This document shows, piece after piece, positions 8,061-17,273 of a stretch of DNA of 64,000 nt. Numbering within the stretch: the stretch's first letter is position 1; every line of letters begins with the position of its first letter. The notes under the pieces are model-generated. The model did no database searches. It was not told where the DNA came from and worked only from the letters and a program-made list of their open reading frames with translations. The DNA comes from Sediminicola sp035798135. GTDB taxonomy: Bacteria > Bacteroidota > Bacteroidia > Flavobacteriales > Flavobacteriaceae. Where the stretch lies: contig JAPFBR010000001.1 in the NCBI GenBank assembly GCA_035798135.1, forward strand, positions 248,001 through 312,000, read 5' to 3'. The position numbers and the translations under genes are program-made.

Positions 8061-9002
8061 ATGTCCTATCAAGTTCCAGAACCTAAAATTTTTGCATGTA
8101 CCCAAAGTACGAATCTTGCGGAAAGGATTGCAAAATCATTTGGGTCCGATTTAGGGAAAGTTATCTTCTCCAGATATAGCGATGGTGAGTTTCAACCATC
8201 GTTTGAAGAATCGGTGCGAGGAGCAAGGGTATTTCTTGTGGGTTCTACGAATCCAAGTTCTGAAAACTTAATGGAAATGTTGTTGATGTTGGATGCGGCC
8301 AAACGCGCCTCTGCAAGACATATCACAGCGGTCATGCCCTATTTTGGTTGGGCCAGACAGGATAGAAAAGACAAGCCAAGAGTGCCTATTGCGGCTAAAT
8401 TGGTAGCTAAAATGTTGGAAGTTGCAGGAGCAACGAGGATTATCACCATGGATCTTCACGCCGATCAAATCCAAGGATTTTTTGAAAAGCCAGTTGATCA
8501 TTTATTTGCATCCACCTTGTTTTTACCCTATCTAAGAAATCTCAATTTGGACAACCTGACCATAGCCTCACCGGATATGGGCGGATCAAAAAGGGCGTAT
8601 GCCTATTCCAAAGCATTGGAATGTGATGTGGTCATCTGTTACAAGCAAAGGGAAAAGGCGAACATAATATCCCATATGGAACTCATAGGGGATGTACAGG
8701 GAAAAAATGTTGTCCTAGTGGATGATATGGTGGATACTGCCGGCACCTTGACAAAAGCGGCCGATTTAATGATGGCACGAGGCGCACTAAGCGTAAGGGC
8801 CATTACCACACATGCACTACTTTCGGGGGATGCTTATGAAAAAATAGAAAAGTCGCAACTTTTGGAACTTATAGTTACCGACTCCATTCCCCTAAAAAAG
8901 GAAAGCAACAAAATAAAGGTATTGAGTTGTGCAGAATTGTTCTCGGATGTGATGCAACGCGTTCACCAGAATACTTCCATAAGTTCAAAATTTTTAATGT
9001 AA
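8061..9002 (+). CDS. prs: ribose-phosphate pyrophosphokinase (PRPP synthase)
   Basis: Prs makes phosphoribosyl pyrophosphate from ribose 5-phosphate and ATP, feeding purine, pyrimidine, histidine, tryptophan and NAD synthesis. The 313-residue protein has the family blocks SRYSDGEFQPSF, PYFGWARQDRKD, the metal-binding DLHADQIQGFF at 131-141 and the PRPP loop DDMVDTAGT at 221-229. Length is typical. I take the ATG at 8061: the frame is open further upstream only because it passes through the tRNA-Leu gene, which encodes a meaningless peptide. It is followed 55 bp downstream by rplY, a conserved pairing, and a -7 promoter element lies upstream. Confidence 0.97.
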   Translation: MSYQVPEPKIFACTQSTNLAERIAKSFGSDLGKVIFSRYSDGEFQPSFEESVRGARVFLVGSTNPSSENLMEMLLMLDAAKRASARHITAVMPYFGWARQDRKDKPRVPIAAKLVAKMLEVAGATRIITMDLHADQIQGFFEKPVDHLFASTLFLPYLRNLNLDNLTIASPDMGGSKRAYAYSKALECDVVICYKQREKANIISHMELIGDVQGKNVVLVDDMVDTAGTLTKAADLMMARGALSVRAITTHALLSGDAYEKIEKSQLLELIVTDSIPLKKESNKIKVLSCAELFSDVMQRVHQNTSISSKFLM

Positions 9003-9057
9003 GCCTGGGATACTCCTAGGTTAAGAAAGCGTATTTAATTAATAATTAATATATATA

Positions 9058-9699
9058 ATGAAGTCAATTACAGTTAAAGGATCAGAAAGAGAAAGCGTGG
9101 GCAAGAAGGCTAGTAAGGCTCTACGTAATGCTGGAAAGGTTCCTTGCGTGTTATACGGAGGGGATAAGCCATTACACTTTACAGCAGATGAGTTATCATT
9201 CAAAGAATTGGTGTACACCCCAAACGCACACACTGTTGTGATTAATTTGGATGGGACAAAATTCAACGCGGTATTGCAGGACATCCAATTTCACCCTGTA
9301 ACCGATAAAATTTTACACGTTGATTTCTACCAGTTGTTCAGTGACAAACTTGTTACAATGAACATCCCGGTAAACCTTGTAGGAAGTTCTATAGGAGAAA
9401 AAAATGGTGGAAGACTATTGTGGAGAAAAAGGAAACTTGCTATCAAGGCCTTACCTGACAATCTTCCGGATTTCTTCACCGTGGATATCTCTAAATTAAA
9501 AATTGGAGGTTACATTACTGTTGAATCTTTATTAAATGACGATTTTACTATTTTACACCCAGAATCAACATTGGTTGTTCAGGTTAAATCTGCACGTAAT
9601 GCAGTTCTTACAGAAGAAGATGAAGAAGGATTAGAAGAAGGCGCAGAAGGAGCAGAAGGAGCGGAAGCTGTTGAAGCAACTACTGAAGCTAAAGAATAG
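9058..9699 (+). CDS. rplY: 50S ribosomal protein L25 / Ctc family
   Basis: L25 binds 5S rRNA in the large ribosomal subunit. The 213-residue protein is the long, two-domain (TL5/Ctc) form: an N-terminal 5S-rRNA-binding barrel (residues 1-95, with SVGKKASKALRNAGKVPCVLYG) and a C-terminal beta domain, followed by an acidic Glu/Ala-rich tail (EEGAEGAEGAE repeats) common in flavobacterial L25. The ATG at 9058 lies in an AT-rich leader without a Shine-Dalgarno sequence. It lies between prs and pth, and a strong hairpin terminator follows, so prs-rplY may form one transcript and pth is partly insulated. Confidence 0.95.
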   Translation: MKSITVKGSERESVGKKASKALRNAGKVPCVLYGGDKPLHFTADELSFKELVYTPNAHTVVINLDGTKFNAVLQDIQFHPVTDKILHVDFYQLFSDKLVTMNIPVNLVGSSIGEKNGGRLLWRKRKLAIKALPDNLPDFFTVDISKLKIGGYITVESLLNDDFTILHPESTLVVQVKSARNAVLTEEDEEGLEEGAEGAEGAEAVEATTEAKE

Positions 9700-9718
9700 T
9701 AAACTATATACTATATTT

Positions 9719-9755
9719 AAAAGCATCCCAAGAAATTGGGATGCTTTTGTATTTT
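9719..9755 (+). terminator. intrinsic terminator between rplY and pth
   Basis: AAAAGCATCCCAA and TTGGGATGCTTTT form a perfect 13-bp stem around the loop GAAA, followed by a T-rich run (TTTTGTATTTTT). It lies 20 bp after the rplY stop and 33 bp before the pth start. Confidence 0.9.
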
Positions 9756-9780
9756 TACACGAAATTTATATATCCTTGCT

Positions 9781-10410
9781 ATGTTCGGATTGTTCAAATC
9801 TTTTTTTGCAAAGAATAAGACCTTATTAGAGGAAACGGATACCATGAAAAAATTTTTAGTTGTCGGATTAGGAAATATCGGGGGAGAATATGCCAATACC
9901 AGGCACAACATTGGCTTTAAAATTTTGGACGAAGTTGCAAAGGCCGAAGATCTAACTTTTGAGACCCAAAAGTTGGGAGACATAACCACCTTAAAGGTAA
10001 AAGGCAGGAGCATTCTTCTATTAAAACCATCTACCTATATGAACCGCAGTGGAAAGGCCATAAAATACTGGATGGAGAAAGAAAAAATCCCGTTGGAGAA
10101 CCTCTTGGTCATTACCGACGATATTAACCTTCCTTTTGGTACCGTCCGAGTAAAGACCAAAGGCAGCGACGGTGGACACAATGGGTTAAAGGATACCCAG
10201 ACCATTTTGGAAACCACCAATTACAACCGTTTTCGGTTTGGGGTTGGGGCCGATTTCGGCCAAGGCAGACAGGTGGATTACGTTCTTGGCGAATGGAACG
10301 AAGAAGAGCAAAAAGCACTTCCCGAACGCTTTACCAAGGCCACAGAATTGATAAAATCATTTGTTCTATCCGGTATTAACCGCACCATGAACCAATACAA
10401 CAATGCATAA
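9781..10410 (+). CDS. pth: aminoacyl-tRNA (peptidyl-tRNA) hydrolase
   Basis: Pth rescues tRNAs from prematurely released peptidyl-tRNA and is essential. The 209-residue form from the ATG at 9781 has a 21-residue N-terminal extension (MFGLFKSFFAKNK...) before the core start MKKFLVVGLGN. The catalytic signature NTRHNIG (His in this motif), KPSTYMNRSGKA, DDINLPFG and GGHNGLKD are all present. The extension is common in flavobacterial Pth, so I keep it; the alternative ATG at 9844 gives the classical 188-residue enzyme. It converges with the lipoprotein gene on the other strand, 8 bp from its stop, with no clear terminator between them. Confidence 0.93.
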   Translation: MFGLFKSFFAKNKTLLEETDTMKKFLVVGLGNIGGEYANTRHNIGFKILDEVAKAEDLTFETQKLGDITTLKVKGRSILLLKPSTYMNRSGKAIKYWMEKEKIPLENLLVITDDINLPFGTVRVKTKGSDGGHNGLKDTQTILETTNYNRFRFGVGADFGQGRQVDYVLGEWNEEEQKALPERFTKATELIKSFVLSGINRTMNQYNNA

Positions 10411-10418
10411 AAAAATTC

Positions 10419-11099
10419 CTAAAGGGATTTAAATTGATACACCCCCGAGTCTGAAGTATTCCCCTCACTATCCAAAGTCTTTACGCTCCAATAGTATACA
10501 GTATTCGCCACGACGGTAACATTTACATCCGTATCATTGAATTGGGGTGAAAACACAAGGGTTTCTGGTGGATTATTGGTAGAAAAATAAACCTCATACC
10601 CTATAATATCATTATCAACATCGGCTCCAGACCAGTCCAATTCCACTTCATTGTTGGCGCTCTTCAAAACAGAAGCACCTGATTTAGGAGCTATAATATC
10701 TGCAGGGAAAGGGGCATAAGAGGTTTGAAAACCTGAATTATAAAAACGCCATATCTCACTTGTAGCTGTTTCCGTTACGTTCGTGTTTTTTGAAGTTATA
10801 AACCAGGAATAAGGTGCTCCTTTGTCCAATGGTAACTTTATGGCGGTGGCTGAGGTACTCATATTCTGACTAACATTTGTCAATAAATTTGTCAATCTAA
10901 TCTGATATGTTTCAGTATTATCTGAGGCTTGCCATTGAAATTCTACTTCGCTGGTAGTATTGGTAAGACTTACTCCCGTTGTACATTCAGAATCCTTTAA
11001 TGGAAAAACCAATCGGCTGCTTTCAGGGGCTTTTGGCGCATCCTTGCCCCCACAGCCCCCTAAGACCAACACCATCAACAAAAGGGTTATTTGCTTCAT
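10419..11099 (-). CDS. lipoprotein with two fibronectin type III-like domains
   Basis: The 226-residue protein starts with a lipoprotein signal (MKQITLLLMVLVLGGC, Cys at 16). It then shows two beta-sandwich repeats ending in YSWFITSKN and YYWSVKTLDSEGNTSD, typical of fibronectin type III-like modules. No catalytic motif is seen. Its ATG overlaps the TGA stop of the upstream metalloprotease (ATGA), so the two are translationally coupled and probably made in similar amounts. It is likely a surface lipoprotein that assists, binds or regulates the protease; this is inferred from linkage only. Confidence 0.75.
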   Translation of the reverse strand: MKQITLLLMVLVLGGCGGKDAPKAPESSRLVFPLKDSECTTGVSLTNTTSEVEFQWQASDNTETYQIRLTNLLTNVSQNMSTSATAIKLPLDKGAPYSWFITSKNTNVTETATSEIWRFYNSGFQTSYAPFPADIIAPKSGASVLKSANNEVELDWSGADVDNDIIGYEVYFSTNNPPETLVFSPQFNDTDVNVTVVANTVYYWSVKTLDSEGNTSDSGVYQFKSL

Positions 11100-14000
11100 C
11101 TTTTAATCACTTTAAAGGTTCCTTTACTGTTGTCCGTGTTATACTCCAAGAGATAAATTCCAGAGGGTAATCTGCCGAGATCGAGTTGCATCTCCCTTCC
11201 TTCTACCTGAAAATCCTGAGCTAGCAACAAAGCACCTTGCATACTATAAATTTTTATACTGGCGTGCTCAACTACGGCACCAAAAAACAGGGTGGCATTA
11301 TCTTCTATTGGGTTGGGGTACAAAATAGCCCTATCGGCAACAAATATCTCTTTTTCAAATACCCCTTGGCAAGGAATATTGGTATACACCTTAAAGGTAT
11401 TGGTCCCATTTTTTAAATCTAAGGTCACTTCCGATTTTGAGCTCTGCTGTACCACACCATTCAGTTCAATGGTATAAAGTTCGGACCCTTCCAAATCCAG
11501 GACCACTTGTTTCCCATCTGTAGAAATTTTGGCAAATACACTCAATGGCTCCGGTTCTGTTACCACTACTTCGAAACAATACTCCTCATAGGTGATGGAA
11601 TCCGAAACGCCTACAATACAAACTTGGAAAGTACCAGCAGGTAAAGAGATCAAACTATAAGTGGCAGTAAAATTATCCGACACATTGGTGCTATTTCCAA
11701 CTACCATTATGGAATAATCCAAAACTTCCTGGGCTGTTATGTTTATAGCTCCGTCATTATTGTTTCTACACGACTCACTTTGTAGCTCCACCAAAAAATT
11801 GTCTTTGGGTAATCTATAAATAGCGCATCCATTTACATCCACTTCCAACCCTTTTGGAGTCCCAAGACAAAGATCGTCCCCATCATCAAAAACACCATCT
11901 TCGTCTGCATCCGGCCTAAAAGCACCTTCGACACAAATATCCAATGAAAAGGCGTTCAAGGTACCCCCATCGGATGGTGCATTGTCCCTGATTTCCAAGG
12001 TCCATTCCCCGAACAGAGATTCTCCGTTAAAAGAAGACAAGGAACCCAATGGCTTCACTACACCACTGATAGCAGGATTGTCCATACAGGCAAATGGCGA
12101 TCCATCATCATCAAAAGTGGCACTGATATTTCTAAGTGAACCACAAGAACTGGAGGTCAAAACAACTTTGGTTCCCGCAGGCGATATCAAACTAATGACC
12201 AGATCCTCCAAATAAGTATGGCTTATGTCAAGATTGATATTCACATCTGCCACTGGAAGATCCTCAACAAAACTAATCTTGGATGTCACAACTGGAGTCC
12301 CTACAGAAGTAATGACCAAGGGTAGGTCAATGGCCTCAAAACTCTTACAGTTGATCTGTTTGGTCGTAAAGCTGAATGCAGGCCCAAAAGCACCTTCCCC
12401 ACAACTATTCCGTGGCTTTACCCTCCAATAATAAGTGGTATCCTGTTGCAAAGCGACAGGGATGTAACTATTAAAAATTACTGTTTTGGAATCTACCAAA
12501 TTCGCAAAGGCCGCATCCGTTGCCACCTCTACATCATAGGAAGTATAGGCGTCATCATTTTGCCAGGTCAATTGTGGAGCCAAACTAACGCCAATAATGC
12601 CATCTGAAGGAGAAGTTAAGGACACATCAGAGAAGGTGGCATCGTAAACTTTTAATAGGAGTTGCACTTGACTGGAAGTACCTCCTGTTCCCGTTGCGAT
12701 AACATCAATGGGATAGCTCCCTTCCGGCAAGCTCCCTGAATTACTGAGGGTAAGAGTAACAGCAGTATTGTTGGTCGTCGCCGAAGTAGGGGAAAAATCA
12801 GTGTTCAAAACGCCTGGAACGCCTGATGCACTAAATGTCACTACTTCATTGAAACCCTGGAAAGTTTTATATGTAAATGGGATAACCCAATCATTGGGCT
12901 GACAGGTTTCAAACTCAAGCATCCCAAACTCCAAAACTATAGGCGAAGCCTGAATTGTAAAATTGGTGGAATTGATAGCAAAAAATATATTGTCATATGC
13001 CTTGACCATAATTCTGGCACTAGTTGTTGCATTACCTGGCAATAAAACAGGATGTATACCATCATTGGGCACATTGTTTGCCAAGGCAATTGGAAATGTG
13101 AGTCCACCATCAGTGGACAATAGGATGTCTACCGTATTGGTATTAACCGGTGCTGTGTTCGTATCGGCAACATCCCAAGATACCTCTTGAACGGATCCCG
13201 CTGAATAGATCTCATTCGAGGCCTGGGAGGTTAGGACAAAGGGACCTGCACTATTGACCACCTCAACCTTTACGAGCTCTGCATTTACCTGTCCACCACC
13301 CACTGCATTGTCCCTAACGGTCAGTGCAAAATTCAATTCTCTCGCCACGTCTGAAATCGTTTCCCAAGCGGAATTTATCGTCGGGTTTACCTGTGTAAGG
13401 CTCCCTTGTACCACCCTGGTTAATTTGGGAAAGTATCGTTGTGGATCTATTGTGGGCTTTAAGGACCTAAAATTCGCCCCACTGGGATTGGTTGGCCCAA
13501 AAGTTACATTGGTAACTACGCCATCATCTATTTGCTCCCAAGCATAGGTGAGAACATCGGCAAGATCTGCATCAGAAGCCGAGCCTGTAAGCACAAAAGC
13601 CGTGGATTTGGGAATCACATAGTCTCCAATGGCTGCTATGACCGGGGTAGCATTTGTCAATGGAATAATCTCGGCACAACTGGTAGTCTTCAAATATTCT
13701 ATGATCTGAAAAATACTGTAATAGTGGAAGTAATCATCCCCGCTCGGGGCCACATTATTGGCTTCCGCAATACCCGCATAGCCCATTATTGTGGATCCAC
13801 TGCCAGGTTCTGCCTGTACTCCCGTACTTTCCGACTCAAAAGACCAAGTGTGGTTGGCCCCAAATTGATGTCCCAATTCATGGCCCACAAAATCAAGATC
13901 GAAAAAGTCCCCTTCCGGGATTTCGGCAGAAGAATACCCGCTCCCTTTTTTATTGTCGACACAAACAGCTCCTATAAATCCGGCATTGCCATTATTGGTA

Positions 14001-14872
14001 TCTTTATGGAATAAATGCCCAACATCATAATTGGCCTCACCTATATTGGTGGTCAAAGTATTCTGCACTTGATTGTTCAAATTGCCATTATAGGGGTCTG
14101 TAGCAGCATCGGTAAAGATTACCAGATCATTGTTCGCTACCAATTCCAAGGTTACCCCCAAATCTGTCTCCATGATCTCATTGATCCTTGTAACCGTGGC
14201 ATTTATTGCCGCAAGTGCATCCGCTTTAGTTCCTCCATGGTATACCGTGTATTCCCCTGAAGCTGAAATGGCCAACCTATACTTTCGCAATTGTTGATCA
14301 TCAACTAACTTTTGGGTCAATCCTGATGTATTTTTTTCCAGGACAGAAGTCGTATTACAAATGAACTCAGCCTTGGAAGCAGTGCTCATTTCATTGGAAT
14401 AAACCACATAGTCGGTGCCATCTGCCGATACCTTTTGCATAAAAGTGGTCCTATCGCTTTTGCCATGGACAATCATGCTCTGAACCCCATTTTGGGAAAC
14501 GCTGAAGCGGATCCGATCTTCGGGATGGGAAAGACCTTGGCCCACATATGACTTTATCTGAGGGTACTTAGCTGCCAATTCGGGGGACATTATTGATTTC
14601 TCCACTACCCTAAAACCTTGCAATTCCCCTTTTTCATTGGGGAAATAAACAATCTTAGAGGAAACACCTTCCTTTTTTATTGGTAGTTCCCTTGAAAATT
14701 CGACTTCCTTCAATGAGAACATTGCGGCCTTGTCCATATCCAATTGAGGTAAGGATTTTGAAGAAACTGGGGCTCTTGAAGTCTCCCTTTCCCAGTAGTT
14801 GGTCTGGGCCGAACCGTAAAAGGAAAGAAATAATATGGTAATTGAAAAAACAAGATGTAATTTTGTATTCAT
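11096..14872 (-). CDS. secreted reprolysin-type zinc metalloprotease with P-domain and T9SS tail
   Basis: This 1258-residue secreted protease has a signal peptide (cleavage after GSAQ, about 24), a propeptide to about residue 190, and an M12B-like catalytic domain with the zinc motif HELGHQFGANH near residue 332. It continues with PKD/fibronectin-like beta domains, a proprotein-convertase P-domain (roughly 840-980), and a calcium-binding-like PDADEDGVFDDGDD stretch. It ends with a type IX sorting domain (YPNPIEDNATLFF ... LPSGIYLLEY). The T9SS tail means export across the outer membrane and anchoring or release at the surface. The ATG at 14870-14872 is preferred over the TTG just before it. 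It overlaps the downstream lipoprotein gene by 4 bp and diverges from ribF. Confidence 0.9.
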   Translation of the reverse strand: MNTKLHLVFSITILFLSFYGSAQTNYWERETSRAPVSSKSLPQLDMDKAAMFSLKEVEFSRELPIKKEGVSSKIVYFPNEKGELQGFRVVEKSIMSPELAAKYPQIKSYVGQGLSHPEDRIRFSVSQNGVQSMIVHGKSDRTTFMQKVSADGTDYVVYSNEMSTASKAEFICNTTSVLEKNTSGLTQKLVDDQQLRKYRLAISASGEYTVYHGGTKADALAAINATVTRINEIMETDLGVTLELVANNDLVIFTDAATDPYNGNLNNQVQNTLTTNIGEANYDVGHLFHKDTNNGNAGFIGAVCVDNKKGSGYSSAEIPEGDFFDLDFVGHELGHQFGANHTWSFESESTGVQAEPGSGSTIMGYAGIAEANNVAPSGDDYFHYYSIFQIIEYLKTTSCAEIIPLTNATPVIAAIGDYVIPKSTAFVLTGSASDADLADVLTYAWEQIDDGVVTNVTFGPTNPSGANFRSLKPTIDPQRYFPKLTRVVQGSLTQVNPTINSAWETISDVARELNFALTVRDNAVGGGQVNAELVKVEVVNSAGPFVLTSQASNEIYSAGSVQEVSWDVADTNTAPVNTNTVDILLSTDGGLTFPIALANNVPNDGIHPVLLPGNATTSARIMVKAYDNIFFAINSTNFTIQASPIVLEFGMLEFETCQPNDWVIPFTYKTFQGFNEVVTFSASGVPGVLNTDFSPTSATTNNTAVTLTLSNSGSLPEGSYPIDVIATGTGGTSSQVQLLLKVYDATFSDVSLTSPSDGIIGVSLAPQLTWQNDDAYTSYDVEVATDAAFANLVDSKTVIFNSYIPVALQQDTTYYWRVKPRNSCGEGAFGPAFSFTTKQINCKSFEAIDLPLVITSVGTPVVTSKISFVEDLPVADVNINLDISHTYLEDLVISLISPAGTKVVLTSSSCGSLRNISATFDDDGSPFACMDNPAISGVVKPLGSLSSFNGESLFGEWTLEIRDNAPSDGGTLNAFSLDICVEGAFRPDADEDGVFDDGDDLCLGTPKGLEVDVNGCAIYRLPKDNFLVELQSESCRNNNDGAINITAQEVLDYSIMVVGNSTNVSDNFTATYSLISLPAGTFQVCIVGVSDSITYEEYCFEVVVTEPEPLSVFAKISTDGKQVVLDLEGSELYTIELNGVVQQSSKSEVTLDLKNGTNTFKVYTNIPCQGVFEKEIFVADRAILYPNPIEDNATLFFGAVVEHASIKIYSMQGALLLAQDFQVEGREMQLDLGRLPSGIYLLEYNTDNSKGTFKVIKR

Positions 14873-14924
14873 CAAGAGGGTCAGTTATAGTTTCAAAAAT
14901 AAGCCTTTTTATTATTTATTGTTA

Positions 14925-15851
14925 GTGATTACAGTTCAAAGCATTTCCAAATACGACAAAAAACATCCTACGGCCATAACCATAGGAACTTTCGATGGTG
15001 TTCATATCGGTCACCGTAAGATATTGGAACGTCTCATAAATAATGCCAAGTTATTGAATCTTAAATCGACGGTCCTTACTTTCTTTCCCCACCCAAGAAT
15101 GGTTTTGCAGCAACATGCCGATATAAAACTGTTGAATACCATAGAGGAAAAGATTAAAATATTGGAGAAAACTGGTCTTGACAACCTCATTATCCACCCC
15201 TTTACCAAAGAATTCTCTAGGCTTTCGGCCCCAGAATTTGTACAGGATATTTTGGTCGATGCCCTTGGCACCAAAAAGATCATCATAGGATACGACCATC
15301 GTTTTGGAAGAAATAGAAATGCCAACATCACGGATTTGATCGAATTTGGAAAAACGATGGATTTTGATGTTGAGGAAATTCCTGCCCAAGAAATAGAAGA
15401 TGTTTCCGTGAGCTCCACTAAAATCAGAAATGCTCTTTTAGAGGGAGATATTGAAACGGCCAATACTTATTTAGGTTATCCCTACATGCTTACAGGAACC
15501 GTTTCCAAAGGGAAAGGTCTGGGAAGACAAATTAATTTCCCTACCGCCAACCTTCATATCCCTGAAGAATACAAATTAATTCCTAAAAAAGGAGTTTATG
15601 TAGTGAAGAGCATCATTGATGGAATAACAGTTTATGGCATGATGAATATTGGGTACAACCCCACCGTATCGGGAACGGAGAAAAGTATTGAGATCCACTT
15701 TTTTGATTTCGAAAACAATTTGTACGACAAAAAATTACAGATCGATATTCTAGAGCGGATAAGGGATGAACACAAATTTGATACGCTTGAGGACCTTAAG
15801 GCCCAATTGCAGCTAGACAAAAAAACGTCCTTGGCCATAATAGCAAAGTAG
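14925..15851 (+). CDS. ribF: bifunctional riboflavin kinase / FAD synthetase
   Basis: RibF converts riboflavin to FMN and then FAD. The 308-residue product has the N-terminal nucleotidyltransferase domain (ITIGTFDGVHIGHRKIL, the HIGH-type motif; ISSTKIR-like VSSTKIRNALLEGD near residue 160) and the C-terminal kinase domain with GKGLGRQINFPTANL. I use the GTG at 14925, which starts just before the conserved domain. The longer reading to 14835 overlaps the divergent protease gene and encodes nothing conserved. The stop is immediately followed by the ATG of the HTTM gene with no spacer, so the two are translationally coupled. Confidence 0.93.
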   Translation: MITVQSISKYDKKHPTAITIGTFDGVHIGHRKILERLINNAKLLNLKSTVLTFFPHPRMVLQQHADIKLLNTIEEKIKILEKTGLDNLIIHPFTKEFSRLSAPEFVQDILVDALGTKKIIIGYDHRFGRNRNANITDLIEFGKTMDFDVEEIPAQEIEDVSVSSTKIRNALLEGDIETANTYLGYPYMLTGTVSKGKGLGRQINFPTANLHIPEEYKLIPKKGVYVVKSIIDGITVYGMMNIGYNPTVSGTEKSIEIHFFDFENNLYDKKLQIDILERIRDEHKFDTLEDLKAQLQLDKKTSLAIIAK

Positions 15852-17177
15852 ATGTGGGATAAATTTCTTTTTAAAAGAATAGACAATAGCCCATTGCTCA
15901 TCTTCCGCATTTTTTTTGGTCTCCTAATTAGCTTGGAATGTTACGGAGCCATCATTACTGGATGGGTCAAAAGAACCCTTATTGAACCACAATTCACTTT
16001 TTCCTTTATTGGGTTTGAATGGCTACAACCCCTACCGGGCATTGGCATGTATATCTATTTCTTTGCCATGGGCACCTTGGGGCTTTGTATCGCCCTGGGC
16101 TATAAATACAGGTTCAGCATCATCTCCTTTACACTACTGTGGACGGCCGTTTATCTGATGCAAAAGACGGCCTACAACAATCATTATTACTTATTGATCT
16201 TGATTTCCGCAATCATGATTTTTTTACCGGCAAATGCAGACTACGCTTTGGATGCCAATAGAAACCTCGAAAAGGGTTCCAGGACCATGCCCGCGTATGT
16301 AAAATGGATCATTGTACTCCAACTCTTTATCGTGTATACCTTTGCGGCCATTGCGAAATTATATGGGGATTGGCTCGACTTTGGTTTTATAAAAATTTTG
16401 ATGGCCCCAAAGGCAAGTTACCCTATAATCGGCAGCTTTTTACAGTACCACTGGGTCCATATAATTATTGGTAACGCGGGATTCCTATTCGATTTATTGA
16501 TTATTCCGGCACTTTTATGGAAGCCAACCCGTAAATTGGCCTTCGTTGTCGCTATTTTATTCCACCTCTTCAATTCTATTGTTTTCCAGATCGGAATATT
16601 CCCATACCTATCCCTTGCCTTTATGGTGTTTTTCTTTGAACCTGAGACGATAAGACGCATCTTTTTTAAAAAAAGAGTCCCTTTTCAAGGAAATGAAATC
16701 CATATCCCGCCATACAGAAATCTACTCCTTTCAGCCATGGGGGTTTATTTTTTAATTCAATTGGCACTCCCTCTACGGCACTATTTTATAAAAGATGATG
16801 TGCTTTGGACCGAAGAGGGCCATCGAATGAGCTGGAGAATGATGCTTAGGTCCAGAACTGGGACCATTAGTTTTAAGGTCGTAAACAAAGCAGATGGAAC
16901 CTTTAAATTTACCAGCTTGGATGATTATCTCACTAGATCCCAACAGCGCAAAATTGCAGCTTATCCAGATTTTATTTGGCAATTTGCCCAACGATTAAAA
17001 AAAGAGTCTGCAGAAAACGGGAAGGAAGTTTCAGTATATATAACCTCTAGAGTTAGTATCAATGGCAAACCCCTGAGAACATTTATTGACCCCAAGGTAG
17101 ATCTAGCAGCCGAGCCTTGGCATCATTTTTCCCACCATAGTTGGATTTTACCCGCTCCCAAGCAACTTTCTAACTAA
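15852..17177 (+). CDS. HTTM domain membrane protein (vitamin K carboxylase-like)
   Basis: The 441-residue protein has about eight membrane helices in its first 320 residues and a soluble C-terminal region. LLIFRIFFGLLISLECYGAI at the N-terminus and the LFHLFNSIVFQIGIFPYLSLA helix match the HTTM (horizontally transferred transmembrane) family, related to vitamin K-dependent gamma-glutamyl carboxylase. Bacterial members are mostly uncharacterised and probably do not all carboxylate glutamate. The ATG follows the ribF stop directly, suggesting linked translation with flavin synthesis, though no flavin-binding motif is visible in it. A 96-bp gap and a promoter separate it from serS. Confidence 0.8.
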   Translation: MWDKFLFKRIDNSPLLIFRIFFGLLISLECYGAIITGWVKRTLIEPQFTFSFIGFEWLQPLPGIGMYIYFFAMGTLGLCIALGYKYRFSIISFTLLWTAVYLMQKTAYNNHYYLLILISAIMIFLPANADYALDANRNLEKGSRTMPAYVKWIIVLQLFIVYTFAAIAKLYGDWLDFGFIKILMAPKASYPIIGSFLQYHWVHIIIGNAGFLFDLLIIPALLWKPTRKLAFVVAILFHLFNSIVFQIGIFPYLSLAFMVFFFEPETIRRIFFKKRVPFQGNEIHIPPYRNLLLSAMGVYFLIQLALPLRHYFIKDDVLWTEEGHRMSWRMMLRSRTGTISFKVVNKADGTFKFTSLDDYLTRSQQRKIAAYPDFIWQFAQRLKKESAENGKEVSVYITSRVSINGKPLRTFIDPKVDLAAEPWHHFSHHSWILPAPKQLSN

Positions 17178-17245
17178 AGAAGAGCTTATTTTAACCTTCA
17201 TAAAACTAAAGCCCAAAACTCTTAAAGTAATTAAGAGTAATCCAT

Positions 17246-17253
17246 TAAATTTG
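17246..17253 (+). promoter_or_regulatory. -7 promoter element TAAATTTG upstream of serS
   Basis: A perfect TAnnTTTG match lies 20 bp before the serS ATG, predicting a leader of about 14 bases. The -33 TTG is not evident, so the call rests on the -7 element and position. Confidence 0.5.
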
Positions 17254-17273
17254 TTCCATCAAAATAAAGATCA

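Noticed and set aside
10404..10440. Weak hairpin between pth and the lipoprotein gene
   Set aside because: The stem is short with mismatches and lies in the coding end of the lipoprotein; not a convincing terminator.
13532..14014. 160-codon plus-strand frame inside the protease gene
   Set aside because: It lies antisense to a well-supported secreted protease; base composition explains the open frame.
14835..14924. Upstream extension of the ribF frame to 14835
   Set aside because: It overlaps the start of the divergent protease gene and encodes nothing conserved; GTG at 14925 is chosen.
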